From the NCBI GenBank assembly GCA_002428985.1, contig DIYL01000029.1, forward strand, positions 120,891 through 184,890: a stretch of DNA of 64,000 bases, given 5' to 3'. The stretch is from Anaerolineales bacterium UBA6055 (GTDB lineage: Bacteria; Chloroflexota; Anaerolineae; Aggregatilineales; Phototrophicaceae). Every line of letters starts with the position of its first letter. Positions within the stretch are counted from its first letter, which is position 1. Made by a program: the position numbers and the translations under genes. Positions 28,482-36,792 of the stretch are shown one piece after another. The notes beneath the pieces were generated by a model. That model made no database searches. It was not told where the DNA came from and worked only from the letters and a program-made list of their open reading frames with translations.

Positions 28482-29477
28482 ATGGATTTTGGGATTACAT
28501 TTAAAGGTGATATATCACCAAAGCGTACTGTAGCGCTATGTAAACAAGCTGAAGTCGCAGGTTTCAAATATGGTTGGTTCTTCGATTCACATGTTTTATG
28601 GCGTGACTGCTATCCAACAATGGCAATGTGCATGGAAAATACCGAAAACATGATTTTTGGGCCGCTTGTAACCAATCCGGGTGTCCGTGAATGGTCAGTT
28701 GCAGCCAGTATGTATGCAACCTTGGCGATACAAAGCGATAATCGTATTGAGATTGGTCTGGGACGCGGTGATAGCTCACGTCGTGTGCTTGGTAAAAAAC
28801 CGATGACTGTCGCTAACATGGAAGCATTCGCTAATGCATTGCGAGGTTTAGTACGCGGTGACAAAGTAGCGTATGACGAAACCGAAGCTGAATTCCCTTG
28901 GGCAAATGGATACGAGTTACCTGTGTGGATTGCGGCATATGGTCCAAAAGCACTTGGCGGTGCAGGACGTTCTGGCGATGGTTTAGTGATCCAGTTAGCA
29001 GATCCGGGTCTCGTCAAATGGTTCTCCGAACAAGCAATCTCTGCGGGTAAAGAAGCTGACAAAGATATGTCTGGATACGGCATTATGTCCGCCGCACCTG
29101 TTTGGATTGGCGATATGGATAAAGCCCGTGAACAAACCCGATGGTTCCCTGCGATGGTTGGCAATCATGTGGCAGATATCGTCGAACGCTACGGCATGGA
29201 CAGCCCTGATGTCCCAGAAAGTCTTACAGCCTACATCGAAGGACGCAAAGGTTACGACTATAAGGAGCATGCCGACAAAGATGCCGATCATCTCGACTTC
29301 ATTAGTGAGGACATCATTGATGCCTTTGGTATTTTGGGGAGTGTTGATGACCATATCACAAAGCTCAAAGAACTCGAAGCAGCAGGCGTGACCCAGTTCA
29401 ATATTTATCTGATGTGTGGTGAAGAAGAACGCATCGTTGCAGAATATGGTGAGAAAATCATACCGCATTTCAGCTAA
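28482..29477 (+). CDS. LLM-class flavin/F420-dependent oxidoreductase
   Basis: A 331-residue TIM-barrel protein of the luciferase-like group, similar in pattern to methylenetetrahydromethanopterin reductases: MDFGITFKGDISPKRTVALC at the start, YGWFFDSHVLW, GPLVTNPGVREWSVAAS and IEIGLGRGDSSRRVLG. Members use FMN or F420. GGAG lies well placed before the ATG. Its place between ureidopropionase and dihydropyrimidinase suggests it reduces or oxidises a pyrimidine-related ring, perhaps in place of the missing dihydropyrimidine dehydrogenase. That role is inference; no known assignment is claimed. Confidence 0.87.
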   Translation: MDFGITFKGDISPKRTVALCKQAEVAGFKYGWFFDSHVLWRDCYPTMAMCMENTENMIFGPLVTNPGVREWSVAASMYATLAIQSDNRIEIGLGRGDSSRRVLGKKPMTVANMEAFANALRGLVRGDKVAYDETEAEFPWANGYELPVWIAAYGPKALGGAGRSGDGLVIQLADPGLVKWFSEQAISAGKEADKDMSGYGIMSAAPVWIGDMDKAREQTRWFPAMVGNHVADIVERYGMDSPDVPESLTAYIEGRKGYDYKEHADKDADHLDFISEDIIDAFGILGSVDDHITKLKELEAAGVTQFNIYLMCGEEERIVAEYGEKIIPHFS

Positions 29478-29490
29478 AACTACTCTTATA

Positions 29491-29516
29491 ACCACAGAGA
29501 CGCAGAGGGCACAGAG
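29491..29516 (+). repeat. Short CACAGAG-type direct repeat
   Basis: Three near copies of an 8-9-base unit (CACAGAGA, CGCAGAGGG, CACAGAG) follow the flavoenzyme gene. Such CACAGAG tracts are met between genes in many environmental bacteria. The rest of the 170-bp gap up to 29647 holds no clear promoter. Confidence 0.5.
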
Positions 29517-29647
29517 TAACAGCTAGAGCAGTTCAGGTATTATTCCAGAATGAAATGCTCCTACATTAATTGGGACAGATTATAAGTCTGTCTATAAAAA
29601 TTGTCCTCAGTTCTCATCCATTCAATCTTTCTATGAAGGAGAAACTT

Positions 29648-31126
29648 ATGGGTACTTTATTCAAAAATGGAACAGTTGTAACCGCTAGCGACATGGTACA
29701 AGCAGATATACTTGTAGAAGGCGAAATAATTACGCTCATTGGTAAAGATTTATCCGGCGATGGGCATGACGTAGTCGACTGCTCTGGCAAATATATCATG
29801 CCGGGCGGTATTGATGTCCACACACACCTTGACTTACCATTTGGTGGCACTATCAGCAATGATGACTTTGATGTAGGACATATGGCAGCAGCATTCGGTG
29901 GGACTACCATGCACATTGACTTTGTCATTCAACCCATCGGTGGGACATTGCGGGATGGTCTCGAAACTTGGCGCAAAAAATCTGAAGGCATTGCACAGAT
30001 CGACTACGGATTCCACATGGCAGTCACGGATCTCAACGATGATGTCATGGCAGAAATTCCAACGATGGTTGATGAAGGTATCACAAGCCTGAAGTTATTC
30101 ATGGCATACAAAAATGTTTTCCAGATTGATGATGATACATTATTTAACACCATGCGCGTAGCTGCTGAAAACGGCATGATTGTAATGGTCCACGCCGAAA
30201 ACGGCGATGTCGAAGCATCACTCACCCCGGCACTCTTGGCAGAAGGTAAAACTGACCCTGTCTGGCATGCATCTTCGCGTCCACCTGAAATTGAAGGGGA
30301 AGCGACCAATCGTGCTGTCGTCATGTCTGGGCTGACAGGTTGTCCATTATATGTTGTACACATGACCTGTGAATCTGCTATTGATGCATTGCGTCGTGGT
30401 CGTGCATTAGGCTACCCGGTCATGGGAGAAACCTGTGTTCAATACTTCTTCCTAACGGTCGAAGACCATCTTGGAGCACCCGGATTCGAAGGTGCAAAAT
30501 ATGTCTGTTCACCTCCAATCCGTACAACACATGACCAAGGCATTCTGTGGCAAGCTGTAAAAGATGGCACACTACAAATTGTCAGCACCGATCACTGTGA
30601 TTTTTGGTATGACGGTGGACATGGTCCTTGGCAAGAATGGGCAGAAAAAACCGGAGGTACAGACTGGGTCGGCTACGAAAAACAAGATCCATCCTACCGT
30701 CGTCCTGGGAAAGAACTCGGTAAAGATGACTTTTCCAAGATTCCAAACGGTATGCCGGGGCTTGAAGACCGCATGATGGTCATGTGGGATGCAGGTGTCA
30801 ACAGTGGCAAAATTTCACCATCACGCTTTGTCGAATTAAATTGTACCAATCCTGCAAAAATCTTCGGCATGTATCCACGCAAGGGTACAATTGCTGTTGG
30901 TGCTGATGCAGACATCCTCGTTTGGGATCCAGAAGTTGAACACACCATTAGCGCAGAGACCCATCATATGCGCGTTGACTATAATGTCTACGAAGGCATG
31001 ACCGTAAAAGGAAAACCGGTACAAGTCTATCAGCGTGGCAACAAGCTCGTTGATGGCGACGAATGGCTCGGCAACAATGGCGATGGCAAATTCATTGCCC
31101 GTAAGCCAAACGCACAAGTACTCTAA
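29648..31126 (+). CDS. Dihydropyrimidinase / D-hydantoinase
   Basis: A 492-residue amidohydrolase that opens dihydropyrimidine or hydantoin rings to N-carbamoyl amino acids. The start at 29648 is chosen because GGAGAAA stands before it and the family begins with this residue pattern. H58 and H60 (DVHTHLD) and the carbamylated lysine K149 (SLKLFMAYKN) are the zinc ligands; later ligands lie in MVHAENG, VHMTCES and STDHCDF. The product is the substrate of the ureidopropionase two genes upstream. D-hydantoinase activity cannot be ruled out from sequence. Confidence 0.94.
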   Translation: MGTLFKNGTVVTASDMVQADILVEGEIITLIGKDLSGDGHDVVDCSGKYIMPGGIDVHTHLDLPFGGTISNDDFDVGHMAAAFGGTTMHIDFVIQPIGGTLRDGLETWRKKSEGIAQIDYGFHMAVTDLNDDVMAEIPTMVDEGITSLKLFMAYKNVFQIDDDTLFNTMRVAAENGMIVMVHAENGDVEASLTPALLAEGKTDPVWHASSRPPEIEGEATNRAVVMSGLTGCPLYVVHMTCESAIDALRRGRALGYPVMGETCVQYFFLTVEDHLGAPGFEGAKYVCSPPIRTTHDQGILWQAVKDGTLQIVSTDHCDFWYDGGHGPWQEWAEKTGGTDWVGYEKQDPSYRRPGKELGKDDFSKIPNGMPGLEDRMMVMWDAGVNSGKISPSRFVELNCTNPAKIFGMYPRKGTIAVGADADILVWDPEVEHTISAETHHMRVDYNVYEGMTVKGKPVQVYQRGNKLVDGDEWLGNNGDGKFIARKPNAQVL

Positions 31127-31199
31127 TTTGCATTTCTATTTTATGGCGAAACCTAGTTTTTAATCAAAACTTGTAGGCGAGCTATACCTCACAACTAAG

Positions 31200-31247
31200 C
31201 AGTGTCAAGTTATGGAAATAAATTTATCAGTCGATAACTTGACGCTG
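31200..31247. repeat. 14-bp inverted repeat after the dihydropyrimidinase gene
   Basis: CAGTGTCAAGTTAT (31200-31213) pairs with ATAACTTGACGCTG (31234-31247), with one G-U pair and a 20-base loop. It sits in the 272-bp gap before trpB2. No T-run follows, so it may be a weak terminator or processed-RNA hairpin. The rest of the gap is AT-rich without a clear promoter. Confidence 0.5.
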
Positions 31248-31398
31248 TACTACTCAATATTAGATTATCTTCGCGACCAACAACCAAACAAGTCATTCAA
31301 ACTGAAGTTTGGGTTTTGATTTGTCAAATTGGGTGCTTTCATCCACAATAATATCTGAATAATTTTAAACACTAAATATTTTTATGGAGCATATTTTC

Positions 31399-32763
31399 AT
31401 GTCAGAAACAATACGTTTTGATCTACCCCAAACTGATATTCCAACACAATGGTACAATATACAAGCAGACTTACCGCGTCCTCTGCCACCCGTGTTACAC
31501 CCCGGAACCCATCAACCTGTTGGGCCAGACGACTTAGCCCCCTTGTTCCCAATGGCACTTATCGGTCAGGAAGTTAGCCAAGATCGATGGATTGATATTC
31601 CTGATGAAGTCCGTGAGATCTATAAGTTGTGGCGACCTACCCCACTCTTACGAGCACGTCGATTAGAAAAAGCACTGGATACCCCGGCACACATTTACTA
31701 CAAATATGAAGGGGTTTCGCCAAGCGGTAGCCACAAACTCAATACAGCGACCGCCCAAGCATACTATAACAAGCAAGAAGGCATAAACGGTTTAACGACC
31801 GAAACAGGTGCAGGACAATGGGGAACAGCCTTATCGCAAGCATGTAACTTTTTCGATATGGAATGTATCGTATACATGGTGAAAATTAGCTATCAACAGA
31901 AACCTTACCGCCGCGCAATTATGCAAACATTCGGCGCCAGTGTCACTGCAAGCCCAAGCGATACAACAGATGCCGGCAAAGCCATCCTTGCGAAAGACCC
32001 TGATAGCACCGGATCACTCGGTATTGCAATTAGTGAGGCAGTTGAAGTTGCAGCCAAGAGTGGCGGTAAATATAAATATGCGCTCGGTAGCGTGTTGAAT
32101 CATGTTTTAATGCACCAGACAGTTATTGGACTTGAATCATTAAAACAGATGGAGATCGCAGGCGAATATCCTGATGTGGTGGTTGGTCCAACCGGTGGCG
32201 GAAGTAACTTTGCTGGCATCACCTTGCCATTCTTGCACAAAAATCTAACAGAGGGTAAAATCACACGTTTACTTGGTGTTGAACCTGCAGCATGTCCAAG
32301 CCTAACACGAGGCAAATATGCATACGACTTTGGTGATACAGCTGGTATGACACCACTAGTAAAAATGTACACGCTTGGTCATGACTTTGTACCACCACCG
32401 CTCCACGCAGGTGGTTTAAGGTATCATGGTATGGCTTCTATCATTTGCGAAATGTGGGATCAAGAATTGATGGAGATGAACGCCATATCACAAATGGAAA
32501 CATTTAGTGCGGCTATAACCTTCGCAAAAACTGAAGGAATTGTCCCTGCACCAGAAGCAGCGCACGGCATCGCAGGTGCAATTCGCGAAGCACTTGCAGC
32601 AAAAGAAGCTGGAGAAGAACGTGTTATCTTATTTAATCTATGTGGACATGGTCACTTCGATATGAGCGCATATGATGCCTATCTTGGTGGTGAACTGAGT
32701 GATTATGAATACCCACAAGAACAAATTGACAAAGCAATAGAATCACTCCCACAAATTGGTTAA
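31399..32763 (+). CDS. trpB: TrpB2-type tryptophan synthase beta chain
   Basis: A 454-residue PLP enzyme of the TrpB2 branch. The ATG at 31399 follows GGAG at a suitable distance; an ATG 15 bases earlier lacks one. The PLP lysine is K113 in SPSGSHKLNTA, and the phosphate loop GPTGGGSNFAG is intact. TrpB2 proteins condense indole with serine and are often not linked to trpA. Here no trpA or other trp gene is near, so the gene may salvage indole or act as a serine/threonine-type lyase. The longer N-terminus than TrpB1 fits this branch. Confidence 0.92.
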   Translation: MSETIRFDLPQTDIPTQWYNIQADLPRPLPPVLHPGTHQPVGPDDLAPLFPMALIGQEVSQDRWIDIPDEVREIYKLWRPTPLLRARRLEKALDTPAHIYYKYEGVSPSGSHKLNTATAQAYYNKQEGINGLTTETGAGQWGTALSQACNFFDMECIVYMVKISYQQKPYRRAIMQTFGASVTASPSDTTDAGKAILAKDPDSTGSLGIAISEAVEVAAKSGGKYKYALGSVLNHVLMHQTVIGLESLKQMEIAGEYPDVVVGPTGGGSNFAGITLPFLHKNLTEGKITRLLGVEPAACPSLTRGKYAYDFGDTAGMTPLVKMYTLGHDFVPPPLHAGGLRYHGMASIICEMWDQELMEMNAISQMETFSAAITFAKTEGIVPAPEAAHGIAGAIREALAAKEAGEERVILFNLCGHGHFDMSAYDAYLGGELSDYEYPQEQIDKAIESLPQIG

Positions 32764-32792
32764 ACGGCTTGTAACCTACACATGATTTTCAG

Positions 32793-32819
32793 GGGAGTGA
32801 TGATTGATTGCTCCCTTTT
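32793..32819 (+). terminator. Rho-independent terminator of trpB2
   Basis: GGGAGTGAT (32793-32801) pairs with ATTGCTCCC (32807-32815) through two G-U pairs around a 5-base loop, followed by TTTT. Confidence 0.8.
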
Positions 32820-32889
32820 AAGCTGAACTCATAAGCCCTTCGCTGCACAACGGAGCGGCACATGGTCACGCTCCCTACGCGAACATTAT

Positions 32890-32976
32890 GGGATGGCTAC
32901 TGGCGTGTGCCACCGCAGACCCTGTATGATTCGCCATAGAGCCTGTAGGGTGGCTACCTGTGTGTGCCACCGTAGA
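32890..32976. repeat. Two copies of a 30-bp hairpin-forming repeat
   Basis: A 30-base element beginning GGGATGGCTACTGG (32890) recurs 57 bases later as AGGGTGGCTACCTG (from 32947), each ending in GTGCCACCG-AGA. GGTGGC and GCCACC within a copy can fold back. The segment is richer in GC than its surroundings and lies between the ends of trpB2 and the STAND gene, like REP-type intergenic repeats. A further inverted pair, GGAGCG and CGCTCC, lies just before it near 32853. Confidence 0.5.
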
Positions 32977-33029
32977 GATCAGAGTCGCGTAGACACCGAC
33001 CTACAGACGCGAGATAGACTACGTAGACA

Positions 33030-35099
33030 TTAGCTCGGGGGGCGAGAAACAACTAAACGTATACCATAGTGGAAGTGATCGTTGTTCGGATTGCGATTGG
33101 AGCGAGACGAGACGCGGGCATTATTGCCAAAGCTGCCACCGAACGACCCACCGCGCAACACCCTACTCTCTTGATTGCCATAACCATCCATAATGTCTGG
33201 ATTATCATAATCATTCAGACACCATTCACGCAAATTACCTGACATATCCAGCACACCACTAACAGACTGTCCATGTGGATACATACCAACCGCTGTTGTA
33301 CGACTGAGTCCCGCATCCGAAGTATTAGCATACCCTTCTTGCCAATCTCCCCATGGATACTCACACGTATCATCGCCATCCATCGCTACCCACTGCCATT
33401 CTTGTTCTGTCGGTATACGAAGTTCCAACTCATCATCAGGAAGCAAGTCTGCATTACGCAATTGGGCATCCAACCAACGGCTAAATGCCACACTCTGATA
33501 CCAAGAAATCGTATCACGTGGCAAGTTGGCTATTTTCGTGCGTTGGCCACGTAATCTCTGCTGTTGATAGTCTGATGGAAACCCGTCCCACCATAACGGA
33601 TTATCATAGTCACTATCTGCAAATACCTGATATTGAGCATACGTCACCAGATATTTGCTCATGTAGAAATCTGGTACTTTAAATTCGCCAAACACTTTTG
33701 TGTCTTGATCTCTGAATTGCACCTTGTGATCATCTGTACCTTGTATCTTTATCCACTCTATGTCAGGCAATCCATCCACAACACCGACACCTTTGCGCGT
33801 ATCCCCTATCACCGCCACACGATCACCAATGTCCCGTCGCCGTTCGTGACTGGTTGCGTCTTTGGGTAACGTTTCGAGTTCACGCAATAAACGATCTTGT
33901 TCGGGTTCAGTAAACTGAATCAGGATGTCATCCTCAACAGTTACACTTAAACGCTGGCAGGCTTGAGTAAACTCTTTGAGTGTTTCAGCATTAGGGCGCA
34001 AATGATCAAGCATTTGAATCAGGTCATCCGCATTATCTGTGGCATCATCCAATAGCTTCTGCACCCGTTCGTGCCATGTCTGTGCGTCACGTTCCATACG
34101 CCGTATCATCAACAAGTCTTCCTGAGCGTCGATAATCCAATCGACCAAGCGTTCCCAACTACGGAATAACGCTTCATGGGCGACTTCAACGGTTGTTGTT
34201 CCATCGGACACGCCACGGCGTGCCCCTACAGTATTGTCTGTAAGCGAATCTATCACGGATGAAACCAACAAACGGGCATCAACAAAACGGTTCACCCATT
34301 CGAGGTCAGCTTCCTTGATGCGATCAATCGAAACACGACGACGGGTGGCTGTTCCCCGTTCATCTACTGATACCAGTTCATGGAATACCCGTTGCATCCA
34401 TGCGTCTTTGTCATCATCGTTCAACGGTAACTGTTGGTAAATGTGCTCTGCATGTGTCCCAATCGCCTTTTGCACCCCACCCAGTGCGTCATAATCAGCT
34501 TGGCTCAATAGCGTCTTGTCATTCTCATTTGCCCGAATATAGAGTTGTTCCAGCAAATATGCCATCAATGCCAATGCACCTGGTTGATCCCCTAAATCAG
34601 TCACAATTTGTTCGGGTAAGCCTGTATCAAATGTAAATCCAGCAAGTTTGGCGGGTTCAACCACCATCTCATACAATGCAAACGGTGAGGGTTGCGCTAA
34701 GGTGAAGTTTTGACGTAGTTGTTGTTCAAAATAAGGTGTTGCACTTTCGTAAAAATCAGCTCGCATCGTCGCCAGTACGCGCACTTGTGATGACTCGTGT
34801 TTGATCAGCTCGGCAAAGGCTTCGCGATCTGTATCACTCGCCAATGTGAACAATTCCTCGAATTGGTCAATAAATAACAGAATGGTATCGTCTGTCAACA
34901 AATCCAGCAGATTCACCTGTGACGATGAATTTTCTCGCAATTGTTTGGCAAGATCATTAGCTTTGCTCAAGCGATCTAGCGGTTCAACATCAATTTCTAC
35001 AAGATTTTTCACCAGTGCTTTAGCGAGGCTCAAGAAGGGATCATGCTCAGGTGTAAATCGAATCACCTGCCAGCCCTTACGCCTTCGTAAACGTGGCAC
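33030..35099 (-). CDS. nSTAND ATPase with C-terminal FGE-sulfatase domain (3' part of a frameshifted gene)
   Basis: This 689-residue frame holds the rest of an nSTAND ATPase that starts in the overlapping upstream frame. It opens with MPRLRRRKGWQVIRF, the stretch that normally follows the P-loop. Walker B is LLFIDQFEELF, a hallmark of nSTAND1. A helical middle region is followed by about 230 residues of formylglycine-generating-enzyme/C-type-lectin fold, from FYMSKYLVTYAQYQVF to LRGGSFGGSFGNNARVSSRS and GIRLVVSRPPS. Joined to the upstream part through one missing base near 35116/35117 it makes a protein of about 955 residues. Alone it lacks a P-loop and its own clear ribosome site, so it is probably not functional unless the shift is an error or is bypassed. 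Confidence 0.8.
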   Translation of the reverse strand: MPRLRRRKGWQVIRFTPEHDPFLSLAKALVKNLVEIDVEPLDRLSKANDLAKQLRENSSSQVNLLDLLTDDTILLFIDQFEELFTLASDTDREAFAELIKHESSQVRVLATMRADFYESATPYFEQQLRQNFTLAQPSPFALYEMVVEPAKLAGFTFDTGLPEQIVTDLGDQPGALALMAYLLEQLYIRANENDKTLLSQADYDALGGVQKAIGTHAEHIYQQLPLNDDDKDAWMQRVFHELVSVDERGTATRRRVSIDRIKEADLEWVNRFVDARLLVSSVIDSLTDNTVGARRGVSDGTTTVEVAHEALFRSWERLVDWIIDAQEDLLMIRRMERDAQTWHERVQKLLDDATDNADDLIQMLDHLRPNAETLKEFTQACQRLSVTVEDDILIQFTEPEQDRLLRELETLPKDATSHERRRDIGDRVAVIGDTRKGVGVVDGLPDIEWIKIQGTDDHKVQFRDQDTKVFGEFKVPDFYMSKYLVTYAQYQVFADSDYDNPLWWDGFPSDYQQQRLRGQRTKIANLPRDTISWYQSVAFSRWLDAQLRNADLLPDDELELRIPTEQEWQWVAMDGDDTCEYPWGDWQEGYANTSDAGLSRTTAVGMYPHGQSVSGVLDMSGNLREWCLNDYDNPDIMDGYGNQESRVLRGGSFGGSFGNNARVSSRSNRNPNNDHFHYGIRLVVSRPPS

Positions 35100-35896
35100 A
35101 ATACCTGCCGCCGCAATGATGACTTACCACTGCCTGATGCACCAATGACAAAAACGATCCGCTGTTGGTCAATCAAATTCAGGACTTGTAGGGTTTCACG
35201 TTCACGCCCAAAGAAGATGGCTTCGTCAGTCAATGCCGTTAAACCGGGGTAGGGTTTACCTTCAAATTGTGGGGTTTCGGGTTCATCTATTTTCTTAGTC
35301 TCAGGTTGCGGATTCTCTTTTAATCGACGCAAAAATACCCGTAACTGCTTACTAAAAGTATCTGCAAATTCATCACTGTTTTTGTAAAAGTTCACACCGC
35401 CTGTGTAACGTCCAGCATCATCTTCAAAATCATTGAAAAACTGATTCACTAGATTAAATTGTTCCAATTTTTTGAAGGCATCAGGATCGGTCATGTCGAG
35501 GGTTGGCTTTGCAGTGCAACGATATAACCAGACACTTGGTTTACCCTGTGTTTTGTATGCCGTCACACCGTTCATATATTCGTAGTGTGTACCACTCAAA
35601 TATTCCTGATTCTCCATAACCAGTGGTGTTCCCATACGCGACCAGAACATGACTACAACAAGATCGCAATCGGATGGTTTGATCATATACTGATCGACAG
35701 ATAACTGCGGCGTATCAGCGGCCTCCATTGGCAATGTTTCGTCCGAATCATCCCAGCGATAAAGTCGCAGACTGAAATGATCGCGAAACTCTGGATCATC
35801 ACCAACAGTCTTAACCACCTTTTCTGCAAGGTCACGTTCGTTAACATCACCGGGAGACGACAAAAAAATCTTTAATAGTTTGATGGAATCAGGCAT
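35063..35896 (-). CDS. DUF4062 domain and P-loop of an nSTAND protein (5' part of a frameshifted gene)
   Basis: The first 260 residues are the N-terminal part of a conflict-type STAND protein. KIFLSSPGDVNERDLAEKVV (residues 9-28) and the CDLVVVMFWSRMGTPL strand are typical of DUF4062, a TIR-like/Rossmann effector or sensor domain. FFGRERETLQVL then GASGSGKSS (252-260) begin the nSTAND ATPase. After residue 260 the frame runs into 17 unrelated residues and a stop, while the expected continuation AAAGIVPRLRRRKGW lies in another frame. One base lost between 35116 and 35117 explains this. No partner genes of a known defence island are near. Confidence 0.82.
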   Translation of the reverse strand: MPDSIKLLKIFLSSPGDVNERDLAEKVVKTVGDDPEFRDHFSLRLYRWDDSDETLPMEAADTPQLSVDQYMIKPSDCDLVVVMFWSRMGTPLVMENQEYLSGTHYEYMNGVTAYKTQGKPSVWLYRCTAKPTLDMTDPDAFKKLEQFNLVNQFFNDFEDDAGRYTGGVNFYKNSDEFADTFSKQLRVFLRRLKENPQPETKKIDEPETPQFEGKPYPGLTALTDEAIFFGRERETLQVLNLIDQQRIVFVIGASGSGKSSLRRQVLCHVYEGVRAGR

Positions 35897-36029
35897 AAAC
35901 GACTCATTTTATAGATTCTATGTAACTAATACTATTATATCGCTATGATAAAACGCTTCCAAACGAGACTAACAATTGGCTTCACATCATATCAAACAGC
36001 CACAAATGGAGGTCAAGCTACTGGGTTAT

Positions 36030-36677
36030 TCAGGCGGCTATCGGGAATAGGAGCGCATCAATTTCTGATTGTGAAAAATGACGATTCAGTACAAGCCATG
36101 CGCCTTTTGCGCCTAAGAAAGCTGACGTGGAAACAGTCACGAATAGCAGAAATGCGATTGGCAGAAACACACTTATCATAACGGGGAGCAGCACAAGAAT
36201 CGTTATCCCCATTGTCGTGATAGGATAAGTCAAAATTAGAACAAAGCTAAGCTTAAACAGATTTTGAATCGATAAATTAAGTAAGGACAAAAACGACCAC
36301 ACATAAATGTTAAACGCCACCAGTATGACCGTTACACAGACTGTAAATACACCGGACAAAACAGCCATAAAATTGTCCATCGCCATGATTTGAAAAATAC
36401 GGTAGTTGATAAAAAGTAGTCCACCAACTACTATATCCAATAGTGCAATTAATAAAATCTTCTGCCAGTGCTCACGTATTGCCCCAATAAACACACGAAA
36501 AAATTCAGGTTGACGACCACGCACAATAGAAACCATCATCGCAAAAAGCCCTGCAGTCGCAAATGGAATCCCAATAATTGTCATTGCTATAACACACCAG
36601 ATGAAGTTGACAAATAAAAATGTGCCAATTCGATCAGCTACGGAAAAGAAGGTTTCTGTATTTTGCTTTCTGGTCAA
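36030..36677 (-). CDS. YesL-like (DUF624) membrane protein
   Basis: A 215-residue membrane protein with about five to six hydrophobic spans (first near residues 18-45). FVNFIWCVIAMTIIGIPFATAGLFAMM and the following RG..PEF stretch fit the YesL/DUF624 family, which is often encoded with sugar importers. Translation appears to begin at a TTG (36675-36677) with AGGA seven bases upstream. It lies after a MalG-type permease with a 115-bp gap, so it is probably the last gene of that operon. The family's biochemical role is not settled. Confidence 0.8.
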   Translation of the reverse strand: MTRKQNTETFFSVADRIGTFLFVNFIWCVIAMTIIGIPFATAGLFAMMVSIVRGRQPEFFRVFIGAIREHWQKILLIALLDIVVGGLLFINYRIFQIMAMDNFMAVLSGVFTVCVTVILVAFNIYVWSFLSLLNLSIQNLFKLSFVLILTYPITTMGITILVLLPVMISVFLPIAFLLFVTVSTSAFLGAKGAWLVLNRHFSQSEIDALLFPIAA

Positions 36678-36792
36678 TTATAATCCTGTGGATGACATAA
36701 GATAGAAACAGGCAATCCGCTGATTGTCTCTACAAGCTTTAAAAGTTTGTAGAGACTACAACGGTTTACACATTTACATGTTGAAAAAGATA

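Noticed and set aside
28610..29164. 184-codon minus-strand open frame
   Set aside because: It is antisense to the LLM flavoenzyme gene; its composition is that of a shadow frame.
29491..29516. CRISPR-like direct repeats
   Set aside because: The unit is only 8-9 bases without spacers, and no cas gene is present.
32764..33029. Possible template repeat of a diversity-generating retroelement next to the FGE gene
   Set aside because: The stretch was read on both strands; it contains only REP-like repeats and no near copy of the FGE end, and no reverse transcriptase is in the window.
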